A stretch of 64,000 bases of DNA. It comes from Choricystis sp. odSpoLacu1 (Eukaryota; Chlorophyta; Trebouxiophyceae). Made by a program: the position numbers and the translations under genes. Below, in pieces: positions 20,371 through 32,829 of the stretch. Location: positions 739,051 through 803,050 of the forward strand of contig OY253657.1 in assembly GCA_958009055.1 (NCBI GenBank), written 5' to 3'. The notes beneath the pieces were generated by a model. That model had not been told where the DNA came from. It made no database searches and worked only from the letters and a program-made list of their open reading frames with translations. Within the stretch, counting starts at the first letter, position 1, and each line of letters opens with the position of its first letter.

Positions 20371-23300
20371 ATGGCGACCGGCGACGGCGACGACGGCGCG
20401 CCACGCGCGCGCGTCGTCGGCTTCATGTTTGGCAACGTCGACCGCCAGCTGCGTTCAGAGGAGGACTACTTGGATGATGTGAGAACTGGTTCTGTGGGTC
20501 TGTGGATGCGTTAAGAGGGAGGGCGGACCCTCCAAACGTCCCGATCAGACGCGACACCCGCTGACGCTCCCCCACCCTCCCTCCCTCTGACCCACCCACA
20601 GCCGACCAAAGACAATCTGGATAACCTGGGTGATAGCCGCATCGCGGCGGTGGATGGGGTGAGTTGTGGGTGGTGTGGGCGCGCACAACACGCACGCCCA
20701 TGCCTGGTCGGTCTCCCCCCCCACCCTCACCTCCCCTCCCTCCCTAACACCCACACCCACACAGGCCCTCGACCCCGCCGCGGCAGACGCGGCCGCCGCC
20801 GCGCGCGACGCGGCCGAGGCCGCCCGAGGCGACGGCTTTGTGCTGCCCGCGCGCAACGCGGTCGACTACTCGGAGGAGACGGAGCTGGCGGCGGATGCAG
20901 CGCTGCAGGCGGCCAGGTGAGAGTGTGTTGTGTGGGTGGGTGGTGTGGCGAAAAAGAGAAGAGGGGTGGGGGAAACAAAACGCGGCGCGTCGGCCGTTTC
21001 CTCAACCCCCCCTCCCTCCCCACCCCAACCCACACAACAGGGCCACCGCCGCCGGCGCAGAAGACGACTTCGATGCCGACGAAGACGCGCCTGCCCCCCC
21101 CGTGGCCCCGCCCCCGGCAGTCTTGCCCCTGCCGCTCGCGCCGCTGCCCATCACCACCACGCTCCCCCCCGCTGCACGCCGCAACCTGCCATGGTCCGCT
21201 CAAGCCGCCGCCGCCTCCGACGCGGGCGTGGCCCTGCCCCTGCTGGCCCAGCGGGACGGGGTCGCCCTGCTGCGGCAGAGCGAACTGTTTGTGCCGATTG
21301 GGGCCACCGCGCCCGCACAGCGGCCGGGCGGCGCGGCGCGCGCACGCGCGCGCGCCCAGCGCGTGGCTGCTGCAGCCGCTGCAGGAGGAGGAGGAGATGA
21401 TGATGCTGTGGATGAAACAACGGCACTGGTGTCATCGGTGGCGCTGGACGAGGGCGGTGAGGGCGACGCCGACGCCAACGCCGACGCGCCGCCTCCTGAC
21501 GACCCTGCCGCCGCCACCACCACCACAGCAGCCCCCGCCGCCCCAGACGCCCCGTTTGACGACGAAGACGACGACGAAGACCTGCCCGCCCTGGTGGCGG
21601 GCGAACCCGCGGACGAGCCGTGGCCGCCGCCCCCGCCGCGGCAGCGGCCGCCGCCGCCGCCGCGCGGCGTGCCGCCGCCGTCCGCGCCGCCGGCCGCCAG
21701 CGCCGACGCGGGGGCGGGCCTGCCGCTCGCCCTGTTTGCGGCAGCGACTCTGGTCGAGTGGGAGGATGACGTGGACTGGCATGGCGGCGGGCAGAGTGGG
21801 GGCAGTGAAGGCACCACCGCTGCCCCCCCCGACGACGCGCTGTCGCCGCTGCCGTCGACGTCGGCTCCGCCCCCTCCCACCACCACCATCCACCCACTGG
21901 CCCTGCGCTTTGATGCTGCGCCGCCCAGTGCGCCCCCGCCTGCGTCTGCCACCATCCACCCGCGCGCGGCACGGGGTGGGTGGACTCAAGACGTCGACTG
22001 GGGTGGTGTCGGCGCCCCGCCCCGCCCCCCCACCACCCTGCACCTGGACGCCAACGATCCACACCTGCTGCTGGAGGTGACAACCGACAAGCCGCCCGCC
22101 TCGTTGACCGCGCTGGCTGCCAAGGCGGCGGCGGCGATTGTGGCGCCGCCGCCGGGGGCGTCCGGCCCACCCATCCCGCACTCCCTGCCCCCCGCTGCCG
22201 CCGCCCTGGCCCGGCTCAACGTGTCCGCGGATGCCGCCTACGCCCCTAAAGTGGCGCGCGCGGCGAGGGCGGCGGCGGGCGGGCCCAGACACGCCGCCCC
22301 GGCAGCCACGCTGGCGACGCTGCCGCTCAAGCGCGCACCGCGCGCGGCGCGAATGCGTGGTGCCTGGGTGCCGCCGCCGCTGAAAGCGACGGCAGCGGCG
22401 CCCGCGGCACCAGGCACTCCTCTCCCGACCACCGCCACCGTGCGCCTGGCGTCCACGGTGGGCGGGTGCGGGCGCGACGCGGTCGCGCAACGCTTCCCTG
22501 CAGTCCCCCTCGCGTCCACCACAGGCGACGCGCTGTGGGAGACGGCGTCATCGGTCAACGCGGGCGGCAAGTTTGCGGGGGTGGGGGCGGCCGCGCCGTA
22601 CGTGCTGTGGCGGCGGGGGCCGGGGGGGGTGGCGCGCGTCGACGCGAGCGCGACGCTCGCTTCTGCTCTGGCGGGCGCGCTGCCGCCTCCTTCCCCCGAC
22701 GGCGCCCCCCCCACGCTGGAGCTGGCGCTCACCTTTCCCACGGTGGACCCCCTGCCCACCGAGACGGCGGCCGCGCTGCCGCCGCCCGCGTCCGGGGCGC
22801 CGACGCGGCCGCCGGGGGCCTACACAAAAAAGAAGGATGTCACCGCACGTGGCCCGGGGCACGCCCTGCTCATCGAACACATGGAAGAGTTTCCCGCTGC
22901 CCTGGGTGCGCCAGGGATGGGGGCCCGCGTGACAACCCACTACCGGAGGCGCGCGTCGACGGATGGTGGCGCCAGCCGTGTCGGGCGGGGTGAGCCCAGG
23001 TGGCGGGTGGGCGCAGTCGAACCGTTGGCCAGGGACGCGGCCTCCCCCTTTCTGCTGGGGTGGGTGGCCCCGGGCGACACCCAGCTGGCGGTGGACACAG
23101 GGCTCGCGCGCGCGCCCGCGGCGCCACACCCACCCCGCCCGTCCGACTTCCTCCTGATTCGCCGCGCGGACGGCGCCCTGGCCGTGCGCGAACTCACAGG
23201 CACCCTGCTCCTGGGCCAGCACGAGCCCCACGTGCGCGTCCCCGCCCCCGGGTCCCGCCTGCAGCGCGAGATCGAGGAAGCGCGCGCACTCGCGCACGCG

Positions 23301-25616
23301 GCGCGCGAACTGCGCCGCCGCGCCGCGCGCGTCGACGCCGGCCGCGCCCGCGGCCCCGCCTCCATCACGGTGGCAGAACTGGCGGACGCGTTCCCCGGGG
23401 TGCCCCGCCAACTGCTGCGCGAACGGTTGAGGTCCCGCCTGGATTGTGTGCCTGTGCGCGCAGATGCCGAAGACGCGGCCTGGGCCCTGCGCCCAGGCGG
23501 CGCCCTCCCCGTCGAAGGCGAGCTGCGCAAGCTGGCCCCCCCAGAAGCCTGGTGCCTGCACGACGCCGGGAGGGCAGGTGTCGCGCGCCAAAGAGCCGCG
23601 GGCGTGAGGTTTGGCGACCGCCTCGCCGGCCTCCCCCCGGAACGCTTGCGTGTCGCCGCCCAGTCCCTGCCCCCCGGCCCCGGCGTCGCGGCAGCAGCCG
23701 CCGTCGTGGAGCACGCCGCCGCCACCGCGCCCTGGACGACGACGGACGCGTTCGTGGGGGTCGAGCGCGAGGGCGGGCGCGGCGCGCTCGCACTGACGGG
23801 TGTCGCCGACCCCACTGGCCGCGGCCGAGGCTTTGCCTACGCCCGCGACGCCCGCCGGGCCGTGGTCGAGCTACCTCCCGGCACCTCCAGGCGGGACGCG
23901 GGGTCCATTTCTGGGACTGGGCGCGACCTGCGCCGCCTGTCGATGCAGCAAGCGAAAGACATCTTGGTCTCCCTGGGCGTCACCCCCACCGAAGTCGACT
24001 CCCTGGCCCGCTGGTCCCGCATTGGCCTCATTCGCGAGCTGTCGTCCGCGGCTGCTGTGGATGGTGGCGAACTGGCGGACAGGTATGGCGCGCGCTACGC
24101 GCGGGTCAACCGCGTGGGGGCGGCTGAACTCGCCGAACAACGCCGCCGCGTCGCCGCCTCCATCTGGGAGCGCCAGTTGAGGGCGTTGACGAGTGAGGTG
24201 GCGTTGAAGGATGACCCCCCGCCCCGGGACCCGGTGACCGGGTGGGCAGACACCAAAAAGAAAAAGGGCAAGGGAGGAGGAGGGGACGACGGCGACGCCG
24301 CGCGCACCGCAGCCGCCGCCAACACCGACGCCACCGATGCCGCCGCCCTGGCCGACCTGGTGCGCGAGGGCTTCCTGCAGGCGGGCGGCGAGGGCGGCGT
24401 GGCGGATGCGGCGGCTGCCGCCAAGCCGCGCCTCGACGCGGCTCCTGGCGACAGGCGCGTGCGCCGCACCGTGCGCTGGACCCGCCCCGAAGGCTCCCGC
24501 GGCGAGTCGGTCATCGTGTTCTCCGACAAGGATGCCGTGGCTGCCCTCAACGCCACCTACGCCCGCACCGGCGCCCCGGAAGCGGGCAGCGGGGCCGGGT
24601 TTGGGCGGCGCACGGTGCGCGGCCGCCCCGGCCGCGCCACCGATGCCGCCGGCCTCTCCGACCGAGCCAACACTGTGTGCACCGCGTGCGGTGGGATGGG
24701 CCACACCCGCAAGAACCGGGCGTGCCCCCGGTATGGCGAGACGGATGGGCCGCCGCCGCCACCGCCTCGCGCCAAGAAAGCCAAGACGAGCAGCATGCCG
24801 CCGCCTCCCCCTCCCCCGCCCCTGCCGTCCGCTCCCTCGTCGGGCGGCCTCAAGCTGCGCATCTCGGCGGGCGGGCGCCAGCTGGCGGTGGTGCAGGGTG
24901 CGCCGCCGGTGGCTGGTGCTGACGGGTCGAAGCGGCGGCGGCCGTCCCCCATCTACCTCGACGACGACGACTACGTGTCCGAGGAGGATGCCGGCGCCCG
25001 CGACTCGGGGGACGACTCCCCCCGCAAGCGCAAGCGCGCGCGCAAGAGTGGGGGGGGTGGGGGTGGGCGCGCCCGAGCGCCCGCGCCACCGCCGCCGCAG
25101 TACGTATCCCCCCCTCCACCCACCCCCGCGCCCCCTCCTCCACCCCTCCCCCCCGCCGTCCCCACCCCCGCCGCCGCACGCCGCCTGCTGTGCGCGCGCG
25201 GCCTGGCCCCCGCCCTGGCGGCCGCCAAGCGTGCCCTGCCCCCCGCCACGCTCGACCCCTTCCGCCGCGCGGTGCTCAAAGCCGCCGCCCCCGACTATGC
25301 GGATGTTGTCCCCGCCTCCATGACCATGGACGTGGACCGCATGGAGCGCAACCTGAAGAATGGGAGGTATGGGTCGGGGAGCGCGATGCTGGCGGATGCT
25401 GTCAAGATCGTGGCGGCTGCGCGCGCGTACAACGAGATTGATCCTGCGACAGGCGCCCCCCGCGGCAAGTATGGCGGCCCCACCATCATCCCGCTGGCGG
25501 AGGCGGTGCGGGACGCCATCGTGACCGCGGTGCGGGGGGCGGCGGCCAAGATTGAGAGGCTGGAGGCGGGGGTGGCGGAAGCGGAGGCTGCGAGGGCGGC
25601 GGCGGGTGGCGGGTGA
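20371..25616 (+). CDS. TAF1: TFIID subunit TAF1
   Basis: Largest TFIID subunit, which scaffolds TBP and promoter recognition. The exons are 20371-20478, 20602-20658, 20765-20916 and 21041-25616, 1630 aa. The N-terminus VVGFMFGNVD matches the TBP-binding TAND-side start of TAF1. An acidic and Pro-rich region follows (repeated VEWEDDVDW and WTQDVDWG). The conserved DUF3591 core runs from about residue 600 to 1150, with DALWETASS, LLIEHMEEFP, SMQQAKDILVSLGVTPTEVD and IWERQLRAL. A zinc knuckle of form CX2CX4HX6C is at about residue 1318 (CTACGGMGH). The C-terminus has a bromodomain-like helix block (MTMDVDRMERNLKNGRYGSG) and only one such repeat, where animals have two. Exon 4 is 4.6 kb and open throughout. 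Confidence 0.93.
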
Positions 25617-25752
25617 AGGAAAGAGGTTTGGTTTTGGTTCAGTGTTTTTTCTTTTCCTCACTCTTACATTCTGTCAGATTCACACACGCACAAAACTGCA
25701 CGAAAAACAATGAAACATGGCGGGCGGAGAGAGTGGGAAGGGCAGCCCCCTC

Positions 25753-26289
25753 TCACCGCCTCCTCCCACCTTCCCCTTCCTCCACGCCCGCCGCTTTCAC
25801 CGCCAGCTTCTCCATGGCCCGCCCCAGCGCGTCCCGCCCCACCACCAGGGCACGCGCCACGGCTTCAGGGTCGGTCAATGTGCGTTGCTCGTCAAACTCT
25901 TTGCGCGCGGACGCACGCAGCACGTCGCGCCAGGGGGTGCCATTCGCATCAGGCCACGTGAACGCGGCCGTCGCTCGTAGGATGGCGCGGTACAGGGCCA
26001 ACGCTTCGGAGTGGCTGGTGAGGACGGGGGTGGCGGGGCGGGGAGGGGTGGGCGCCTGTGAGGGGACAAGGTGGTGGTGAGAGAACTCGTGGGCGTGCTC
26101 TCTCTGTGTTTCCATTCCAAACACACAGCTCCCTGCCCCTTTCAAACTCACCACATGCCGCTTGATGATGTCGGCCAGCGCGTCCGCGTCGTCGCCGACG
26201 TGGTGGGTGGACAGGCAACAGCGGAGGGGTGGTCGCGGCACGGCGCGGCGCGCGGTCGCGCCAGCCGCGGCCGCGGTCGCACGCAGCAT
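25753..26289 (-). CDS. Mitochondrial LYR-motif protein
   Basis: The exons are 26289-26152 and 26055-25753, 146 aa. LYR proteins are small mitochondrial adaptors for Fe-S cluster delivery or respiratory complex assembly. The N-terminal 30 residues (MLRATAAAAGATARRAVPRP) are Arg/Ala-rich without acids, which is a mitochondrial presequence. The LYR core follows: EALALYRAILRA, WRDVLRASARKEFDEQRTL, VVGRDALGRAMEKLA, i.e. L-Y-R then the downstream basic helix and RxEF-like element. The intron joins phase 0 at HV|AP. The specific member cannot be named from this sequence. The gene is head-to-head with the KH gene. Confidence 0.8.
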   Translation of the reverse strand: MLRATAAAAGATARRAVPRPPLRCCLSTHHVGDDADALADIIKRHVVSLKGAGSCVFGMETQREHAHEFSHHHLVPSQAPTPPRPATPVLTSHSEALALYRAILRATAAFTWPDANGTPWRDVLRASARKEFDEQRTLTDPEAVARALVVGRDALGRAMEKLAVKAAGVEEGEGGRRR

Positions 26290-26457
26290 ACTGTGAGTGT
26301 GTGTGTGTGTGCGCACGACGCACAGGGACGCGCGCGAGCGCGCGACACACCCCCTGCCTTGATTATGTGTGGGCATTTTTTCCTCCGGCTCTTGCTCTCA
26401 CTCTTCCCCTCGCTTTTCTCTTTGGTGCCCCCTCCGTCCTCCGGTCACTCGGACGAA

Positions 26458-28716
26458 ATGGAGGTCGCACCCTTTGCCCACGCGGGTGCCTCCCCCCACC
26501 TTGACGGCGGTGGCGCCCCCCCCCCCCCGGGCGCCACCGCAACGGTGCTGCTCGTCGCGCGCGCTCGCGCGTCGGCCGCGTCATTGGGCGCGCCGGCGAA
26601 ACGATCAAGGCCCTCCAGATTTACACGGGCGCCACCATCCAGATCGACCAGTCGTGCGACCCCACCCGCGTCGTGCTGGCGGGGCCGGACGGCGCGGTGC
26701 GGCTGGCGGCCGCGATGACGGGGGTGCGTGATGTGTGTGTGTTGGGTTGGTGGCGAGAGGCTGGCCAGCACGCGTGCGGAGGGACGGCCGCCCCTCCGTC
26801 CTCGCCTCGGCGCCGCCACCCCCACCCCCACTGCGTAGCGTGGGCTTGTGCGGCGCGGCGTGGGGGCTGCAATGCGGAGGAGGGCGGCGGGGTGCCGGCC
26901 GCGGGGGGCCGCAACTCTCGCGTGGCGAGGTAGCGCCTCTCGCGAGGGAAGAGTTGGTGGGTCGACGCGCGGTGCCTCGCCGCTCGCTCGCCCGTCGTCC
27001 GCGCCCTCCCTCCCCTGCTCCCGTCTGCCAAGAGAGTCTGGCTGCTTGCGCCCACCCTGGTGCCGGCAAAAGGGCGGGAGGGACGCGGGGTGGGCGGGCA
27101 CATTCGTGCGCGAGAACGAACCGCGCGCGCCCCGACCTCTGGCCAAAAACGAGAGAGGCGGAGGGGGCTGGCGCGCCCACCGCGCCTCCCACGCCTTCTG
27201 CCCACCACCCACACACACTCACCCACACACCCTCCCTCCCTCTTTAAATTCCCACAGGACATCGTGTCCGGCACGTTCAAAGGCTTTGCCCTGCTGCGCC
27301 AGCAGGCGCACGGCCGCACGGAGCAGCGCCCCGCCTACCTGGCGGGCTACGGCCTCGTCCCGCCGGCCCAGGTGAGAGAGGAGGCAGGGAATGGTGGTGG
27401 TGGGGGGCGGGGACAGGGGGGCCACGCCAACTTCGGTGCCAGGCCCTGAAAAAGGAACGCACCGCCGCGGAGCGCGAGCGAACGGGAGCGCCTCACCGCG
27501 CGTGTCCCCCTCTCCCTTTCCCACAGGCCGGCCCGCCCGACCCGCGCCCCCTGCCCCCCCGGGACCCGATCTGGGGTGGCGGCGGCCTGAGCGACGGCTA
27601 CACCAGGGCGGAGGTGCGTGAGATTGGGGGCAGGGGAGGCGCGCCTCCGCGGGAGGAGGGGAAAGGGCAACGCTTCGCGAGCGCGACCGCTAGCCACAGC
27701 TCACACGCCACCCACCTCCACTCTCCAGTCCTCACCCTCCCTGACCGGCCTCCTCCTCTCCGGCGAGGGCCGCCGCCCCTGCTCCACGTGCGGCGCGGCG
27801 GGCTGCACCCCCGCCGCCCACGCGCCCCCGGGCGCGTCCACCCCCGCCGCCCCCGCGCCGCCGCCGCGCCCGCCCCCGCGCTCCGCGTCCGCGGGCGCGG
27901 GTGCCTCCCCCCTGGGCGCCCTGGCGTATGATTCCCTCGCCGGCCTGCCCCACTACGACCTGTCTGCCTATGGCGCGGGCGAGCGGGTGGGGCGGACGGG
28001 GCCGCCCGCCCCCCGCTCGTCGCTGCACCACCACGGCTCCACCGGCTTTTTGGGCGGGGATGCCACCGCCGCTGGTGCCGCCCCCATGCCGCGCTACGCA
28101 TCGGGCGGGGAGGACAGCGCCTTTGACGGGTATGGCGGCTTTGCGTCGCCCGGGGGCGTCAACGGCGCTGTGCCCTCCTACACCCTGCCCCCCCCCTACA
28201 CCGCGTCCGCCACCGGCAGTGGGGACGCCTCCCCCCCGCCCGGCTCTGCCGCTGCGTCGTCGGTGGGGGGGCCCCCCTTTGGCTCGTCCCCGCTCGGTGG
28301 GTCGGCCGCCGCGCTGCCGCTGATGGCTGCCGCCGACGCCGCGTTTGCGGCGTCGTCCGCCGCCGACCTGCTGAAAGGCGGGGAGGCTGGGAGCGGCGCG
28401 CCGGCACCGCCGGCGCCAGGCGTGCCGGCAGCGTCCCCCGCGCGCGCGCCATCCACCCCGGACAAACCGCCCGTCGACGGCGTGGCCGCTCCCGCCGCCC
28501 CCACGCCTCCCGGCGCGCCCGACCGGGCGGGCGTGGCGGGGGCGGGGGGCGGCGCCAACGCGGCCGCCCCGACCGACGCGGGGGCCGACGACGGCGACGC
28601 TGTCGCGCGCCTGGCCGCCGGCATCGAGGGACTGCTGGCCGCCGAAGCTGGCGGCTGGAGCGAGGGGGCGCCCCCCTCGTCCGACGCGCCGCGCGACCCG
28701 TGGGCCGGCGGCCGCA

Positions 28717-28760
<44 letters not shown>

Positions 28761-28793
28761 AGCGACGCGCCGTGGGCGCGCGCGTGGGCGTGA
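26458..28793 (+). CDS. KH-domain RNA-binding protein (frame-interrupted)
   Basis: The exons are 26458-26723, 27258-27371, 27527-27613 and 27729-28793, about 509 aa. One KH domain is clear: VGRVIGRAGETIKALQIYTG followed by ATIQIDQS, with the GRAG loop that contacts RNA. The reading frame from the ATG gives TATVLLVAR, the expected first KH strand, but the rest of KH is in another frame. The switch occurs in a GC-dinucleotide run at about 26555-26571, and removing two bases restores VLLVARSRVGRVIG. Exons 2-4 join in phase 0 (MTG|DIVSGTFKGF; PPAQ|AGPP; RAE|SSPS). Exon 4 has CSTCGAAGC, then a long Gly/Ala/Pro/Ser-rich tail ending in a Gly run encoded by (CGG)n. The role in RNA metabolism is inferred from the KH domain. 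Confidence 0.78.
26724..27257 (+). other. Long intron 1 of the KH gene (534 nt)
   Basis: Several times longer than most introns in the window. It contains no supported exon and ends in CACCCACACACCC-type repeats and TTCCCACAG. Confidence 0.6.
28717..28760 (+). repeat. (CGG)n trinucleotide tract encoding poly-Gly
   Basis: About 14 CGG units in frame near the end of the KH gene, encoding a Gly run before SDAPWARAWA. Confidence 0.9.
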
Positions 28794-28908
28794 GGAGAGA
28801 ATTTTCACACACACACAATGGATCCCGCCCTCCTGGCTGGCCATTTGTGATGGTGTGCCCCTGCATTGCTTGTTGCCATGGCGCCATGTTTTTCTTTTTG
28901 ATCGGAGC

Positions 28909-28948
<40 letters not shown>

Positions 28949-29643
28949 TTGTGCCGCACTCCCGATGTTTCCCACCTCCCCTCCCCACGATATCTTTTTC
29001 CTACCCCCCCACACCCTACGCACGCCACACCGGGGGAGTGTGGCGTCCCTCACCGCCCCTCCCAACACCCAACCTGCTTTGTTTCCTAGGATGAAAACGG
29101 GTTCCGGCGATTTTTTACCTTTCTGGCGCGTTTGCACCCGCGCGCGCTTTGACATACCCCCCAAAAACCATGCAGGCGAAGAATGAGAGAGAGTGAGCGC
29201 TTTTTTTAGTTTATGAGAACATCGAAAACCCCCTGGTTGGCCTTCCCCCCCGCTTTTTTTCTACACCAGCCATTATACCACTCATCACTCCCCCGCGTTT
29301 CGTTTTTTGCGATGGCGCTGATCCCTACCCCCAACTTTTGCTTTTGTGCACCATGCATCAACCCTTTTCTTCGGCACTCCTTCGCACCTGATACCACTTT
29401 TTTTTTTCCAACATCCCTCACGACCCCCCGCTTTTTTGACCTTTCTCCTACCCCTCCCGCCTTTTTTTTCATTTCCCCTTGCCTCCCTTGGGTTGTAAAC
29501 GGGAGGAACAACACAAGACCGAGTTTTTCGATGGGGACGAGAGAGAGAGGGGGCGTGCGTGTTTTTTGAACGGATGTTTTTTTTGCATCTCTCTTTGCAC
29601 CACCAGCAGCTTGCCAAACAACCCACACACACTCTCTCCCCCT
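28794..29643. other. 850-bp intergenic region, lower GC, pyrimidine-skewed
   Basis: Convergent spacer between the KH gene (+) and GLG1 (-). It holds a GA microsatellite at about 28912-28945. From 29216 to 29475 the plus strand is pyrimidine-dominated with recurring C5-7 then G then C T6-8 blocks. ORFs here are Phe/Pro low-complexity and unlike the GC3-rich codon use of real genes. No gene is supported. Confidence 0.6.
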
Positions 29644-32600
29644 TCACACATCGCCCTGCTTGGTAACAATGGTGTACCCCAGCGACGCCGCCCCCCCCAC
29701 AAGGCGGCGCACGACCAGCCCTGTCCCTCCAATGACGATGGCCGCGAGTGCTGCCACCGCCGTCAACGCGGCCCACCCGGTCAGCGTGACGGCGGCCGCG
29801 CCGCGCACGCGGCCATCGATGAAGCGGTCGCCCCCCAGCCCCGCGGCGTCGGCCAGGGCGGCGACACGGGAGAGGACAGCGTCGACGCGGGCGGTGGATT
29901 CCAGCAGCGTGTGCGCGTCGTCCGGGGCGGCCGCCACCACGATGGCCGCACAGGCGGGGGTCAACGGCTTGTTGAGGGCGAGGCGGGTGGACAGGCACCG
30001 CCCCACGGCGCCGATGGACCAGGCGGGGCGCGAGGAGAGTGGGACGGTCGCGTTGCCAACGCCGCCGCTGCACCAGGCCACGACATCAGCGTCGCACGGC
30101 GCCGTCAGGGCGGCGCCCGGGGCGTACCCCCACAGCGCGAGCCGCGCCGCGCGCGCGGCTTCCGGGGCGCAGGCGGGGGAGACGCCGCCCCGGGTGGAGG
30201 CAGCGCGCACGAGGCAGGAAAGGACTGCAGCATCAGCGTGGGGGCCGGAGGCTTCGGCGGAGCAGAGGGAGTGCGCGTCGGGTTCGCAGGCGGCGGCCAA
30301 CGCAAAGTCGTTACGGTAGGAGGACGCCATCTCGGCCGCGCGGTCGGCAACCGCGGCACGGCAGTCGGGGCCAAAGTCTGGTTCCCCAGCCTTCATGACC
30401 AGGCACGCCACCACGCGGCCGCGGCCGGGGGCCACGCCCGCGCAGTGGGTGTTCATCTCAGCGCCGCAGGCGGCCGCCAGGGACGGGAAGAGGCGGGCGT
30501 CGCGCGACTGCAGGGCGGACAGGCGAACCTCCTCGCGCCTGCAGGCGGGGTCCAGGGTGTCACGGTGGGTGCGCAAGCATTTGAGGACGTCGCCCGGCTT
30601 CGACCGCCGGCACAGCGTGTCCACGTCCCCCCTGCACGCCTCCGCCAGCAGCACATCGTTGCGGTAGTCGGCCACCTGCATCTTGACAAAGTAGAAGACT
30701 TCGTCCCTGCAGGCGGTGGCTTTGATGGCGTCCTGTTTGTCGGCCAGGCAGGCCAGCACGCGCCCGCCGCAGCTGCCGTCCGCGCCCGCCGCGCACGAGG
30801 GCGCGCACAGGGCGGCCACATCGGCGGAGCACGCGATTTTGAGCCTGTAGTTCAGCCTGTAGTCGCGCGCCGCGCGGCGTGCGTCGGACGCGAGCTCAGC
30901 CGAGCACGCGGTCGACACGCGCCCGCCCGCCGCGGCATGCCTCAAACACGCCTGCAGCGCGCCCCCCTCGTGCGGCACGCCCGCGCACGCGCGCGCGGCT
31001 TCCGCGCCGCAGGCGCGGGCCAGGGGCAGCTTGAAGTCGATGGACTCAGCGGCGCGCACTTCAGCGTCGAACAGGGAGGCCGCGCAGGCGGGGGAGAGGG
31101 CCGCGCGCGCGTCCTGCAGGCAGCGCACGACGTGCGCGCTGCCGGGGGCCACGCCCGCGCACAGGCGGGCCCTGTCGTCGGCGCAGGCGTCGGCCAGGGG
31201 GTCGGCGTCGGCTGAGCCCACGTCGAAGCGAGCGTCGTCGGCGCCGTCCGCGGTGACGGTGCGCACCGCAGCGCGGCACGCGTCCGACGTCAAGTGGTCC
31301 CGATGGTCTTGCAGGCATGCCGTGACAGTGGGATCATCGTCAGGCACCGTGTCCTTCTCGTCCAGGGCGTAGCCGCACGTGGCCACGATGTCGGCGTCGC
31401 AGGCGGCGCGCAGGACGGGGTCGAGCCGAAAGTCGAGCGCGCGCGCTTCCATCATGGCTTCAAACGCGGACCGGCACCCCGCAGAAAAGTCGGGGTCGTG
31501 CCTGCTCGCCTCCAAACACGCCGCCACGCGCGCGTTGCCGGGGGGGGTGGCGGCGCAGAAGGCGGCGCGGTCGCGCGCGCACGCGCGCGCGCGACGCGCG
31601 CGTCCAGTCGCACGTCGTCCGCGTTTTCGACTGCCTGCCTGAACAACTGCTCCGCGCACGCCACACTGACGCGGGAGTCGACCTGGTCGGCCGCATCCCG
31701 CAGGCAGGCCAGGACGTCGCCGTTGCCAGGGTCGGCGTCGGGGCACACGGTGGGCACGTCGGACGCACACGCGTCGCGAAGGTCGGGGTCGACGCGCCAG
31801 TCGGAGCTGGCGTCGCGCGCCACCACAAACACTTGGTCGGAGCAGGCGGGGACAGTGAGCTCGCCGCGGCGCTCCAGCAGGCAGGCCAGGACGGCCCCCG
31901 GGTCGGCTGGATCAGCATCCCCACACAGCGTCGCTGCGTCTTGCGCGCACGCGACGGCGAGGGGCAGGTTTTTGTTGACGTTGGTGGCGGCGTCGGCTTT
32001 GAAGGAGGCCAGCTCGTCTTTGCAGTCGTCGGTGAGCATGGTGCCTGGGTTTGGGGAGGAGGAGTGAGTGGGAGGGCATGGTTTCGTTTTCGACCGCCGT
32101 TGCCTCCTTTCCCTCTTCTCTCACCTGCCACGTTGCCCAGCCCCTCCTGCCGCGACCGCTCCGACAGGCAGGCCGCCAGCCGGCCCTCGCCCGCGTCCAC
32201 GTCGGCGCAGAAGGCGTCGATGTCGCCAGCGCAGTCGCCTGTGTGGGGGGAAGGGTGGGTCGGCCCGGGCGCGTGGGTCGGCGAGGCGGCCTTCCGCGCA
32301 AATTTTCCTGCTCGCGGCCCGCGTGCCAGCTCGCCACCCACCCTCTCCACCCCCGCTCCCGTCACCCTAATCGCGGCCCGCGTTCCCGCCGGGGCGGGCG
32401 CCAATTGGGGCGCCAACCGCCAGGCTTTTACCACCGCGCGCGCGCGCGCGGTTTGCCCACATCGCGCGGTGTTGCCTCTCCCACACACACTCACCCGCCG
32501 TGTCCACGTCCCCCGTGCCCGACGCCAGCTCAGCCGCGGGCGCCTGCTTTATGACGTGCGCCAACACGGGGGCGGCGGGTTCATCCCGGTCCTCCTGGGC

Positions 32601-32783
32601 GGCTTCCGCCGCGTCCAGCGCGGCGCGCAGTGCCGGGTCGACCGGCAACGGGGCCGCGTGCGCGGTGGCCGCGCCCGCGTCGTCGGCCGGGGCGGGCAGG
32701 TCGGTGGGAGGTGGCTGCGCGGCGGCGACCGCGGCGGCCGCCGCCAGGAGGAGGAGGGCGAGGGGACGAATTCGGGCTTTCAT
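29644..32783 (-). CDS. GLG1: Golgi cysteine-rich protein GLG1 (MG-160/ESL-1) homologue (frame-interrupted)
   Basis: Type I membrane glycoprotein of the Golgi built from Cys-rich GLG1 repeats. The exons are 32783-32495, 32238-32125 and 32044-29644, about 933 aa, joined in phase 1. There is a signal peptide (MKARIRPLALLLLAAAAAVA), then at least 12 repeat starts of the form ACxxD...C, e.g. DCAGDIDAFC, ACAQDAATLC, ACASDVPTVC, ACADDRARLC, ACRGDVDTLC and ACGAEMNTHC. A C-terminal transmembrane helix (LTAVAALAAIVIGGTGLVV) precedes a short tail (RRLVGG...TKQGDV), matching GLG1 topology. Animal GLG1 has 16 repeats and about 1180 aa, so this copy is shorter. In exon 3 a CG-dinucleotide run at about 31571-31602 shifts the frame. 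Two fewer bases make DARVARACARDRAAFC continuous. Confidence 0.87.
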
Positions 32784-32829
32784 GTTTTTTTCGAACGAAG
32801 TGATTGCGCAAGAGCTTTTTAACAACCTC

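Noticed and set aside
29213..29569. 118-aa Phe/Pro-rich plus-strand ORF
   Set aside because: It arises from C/T runs, lacks the GC3 codon bias of neighbours and has no motif.
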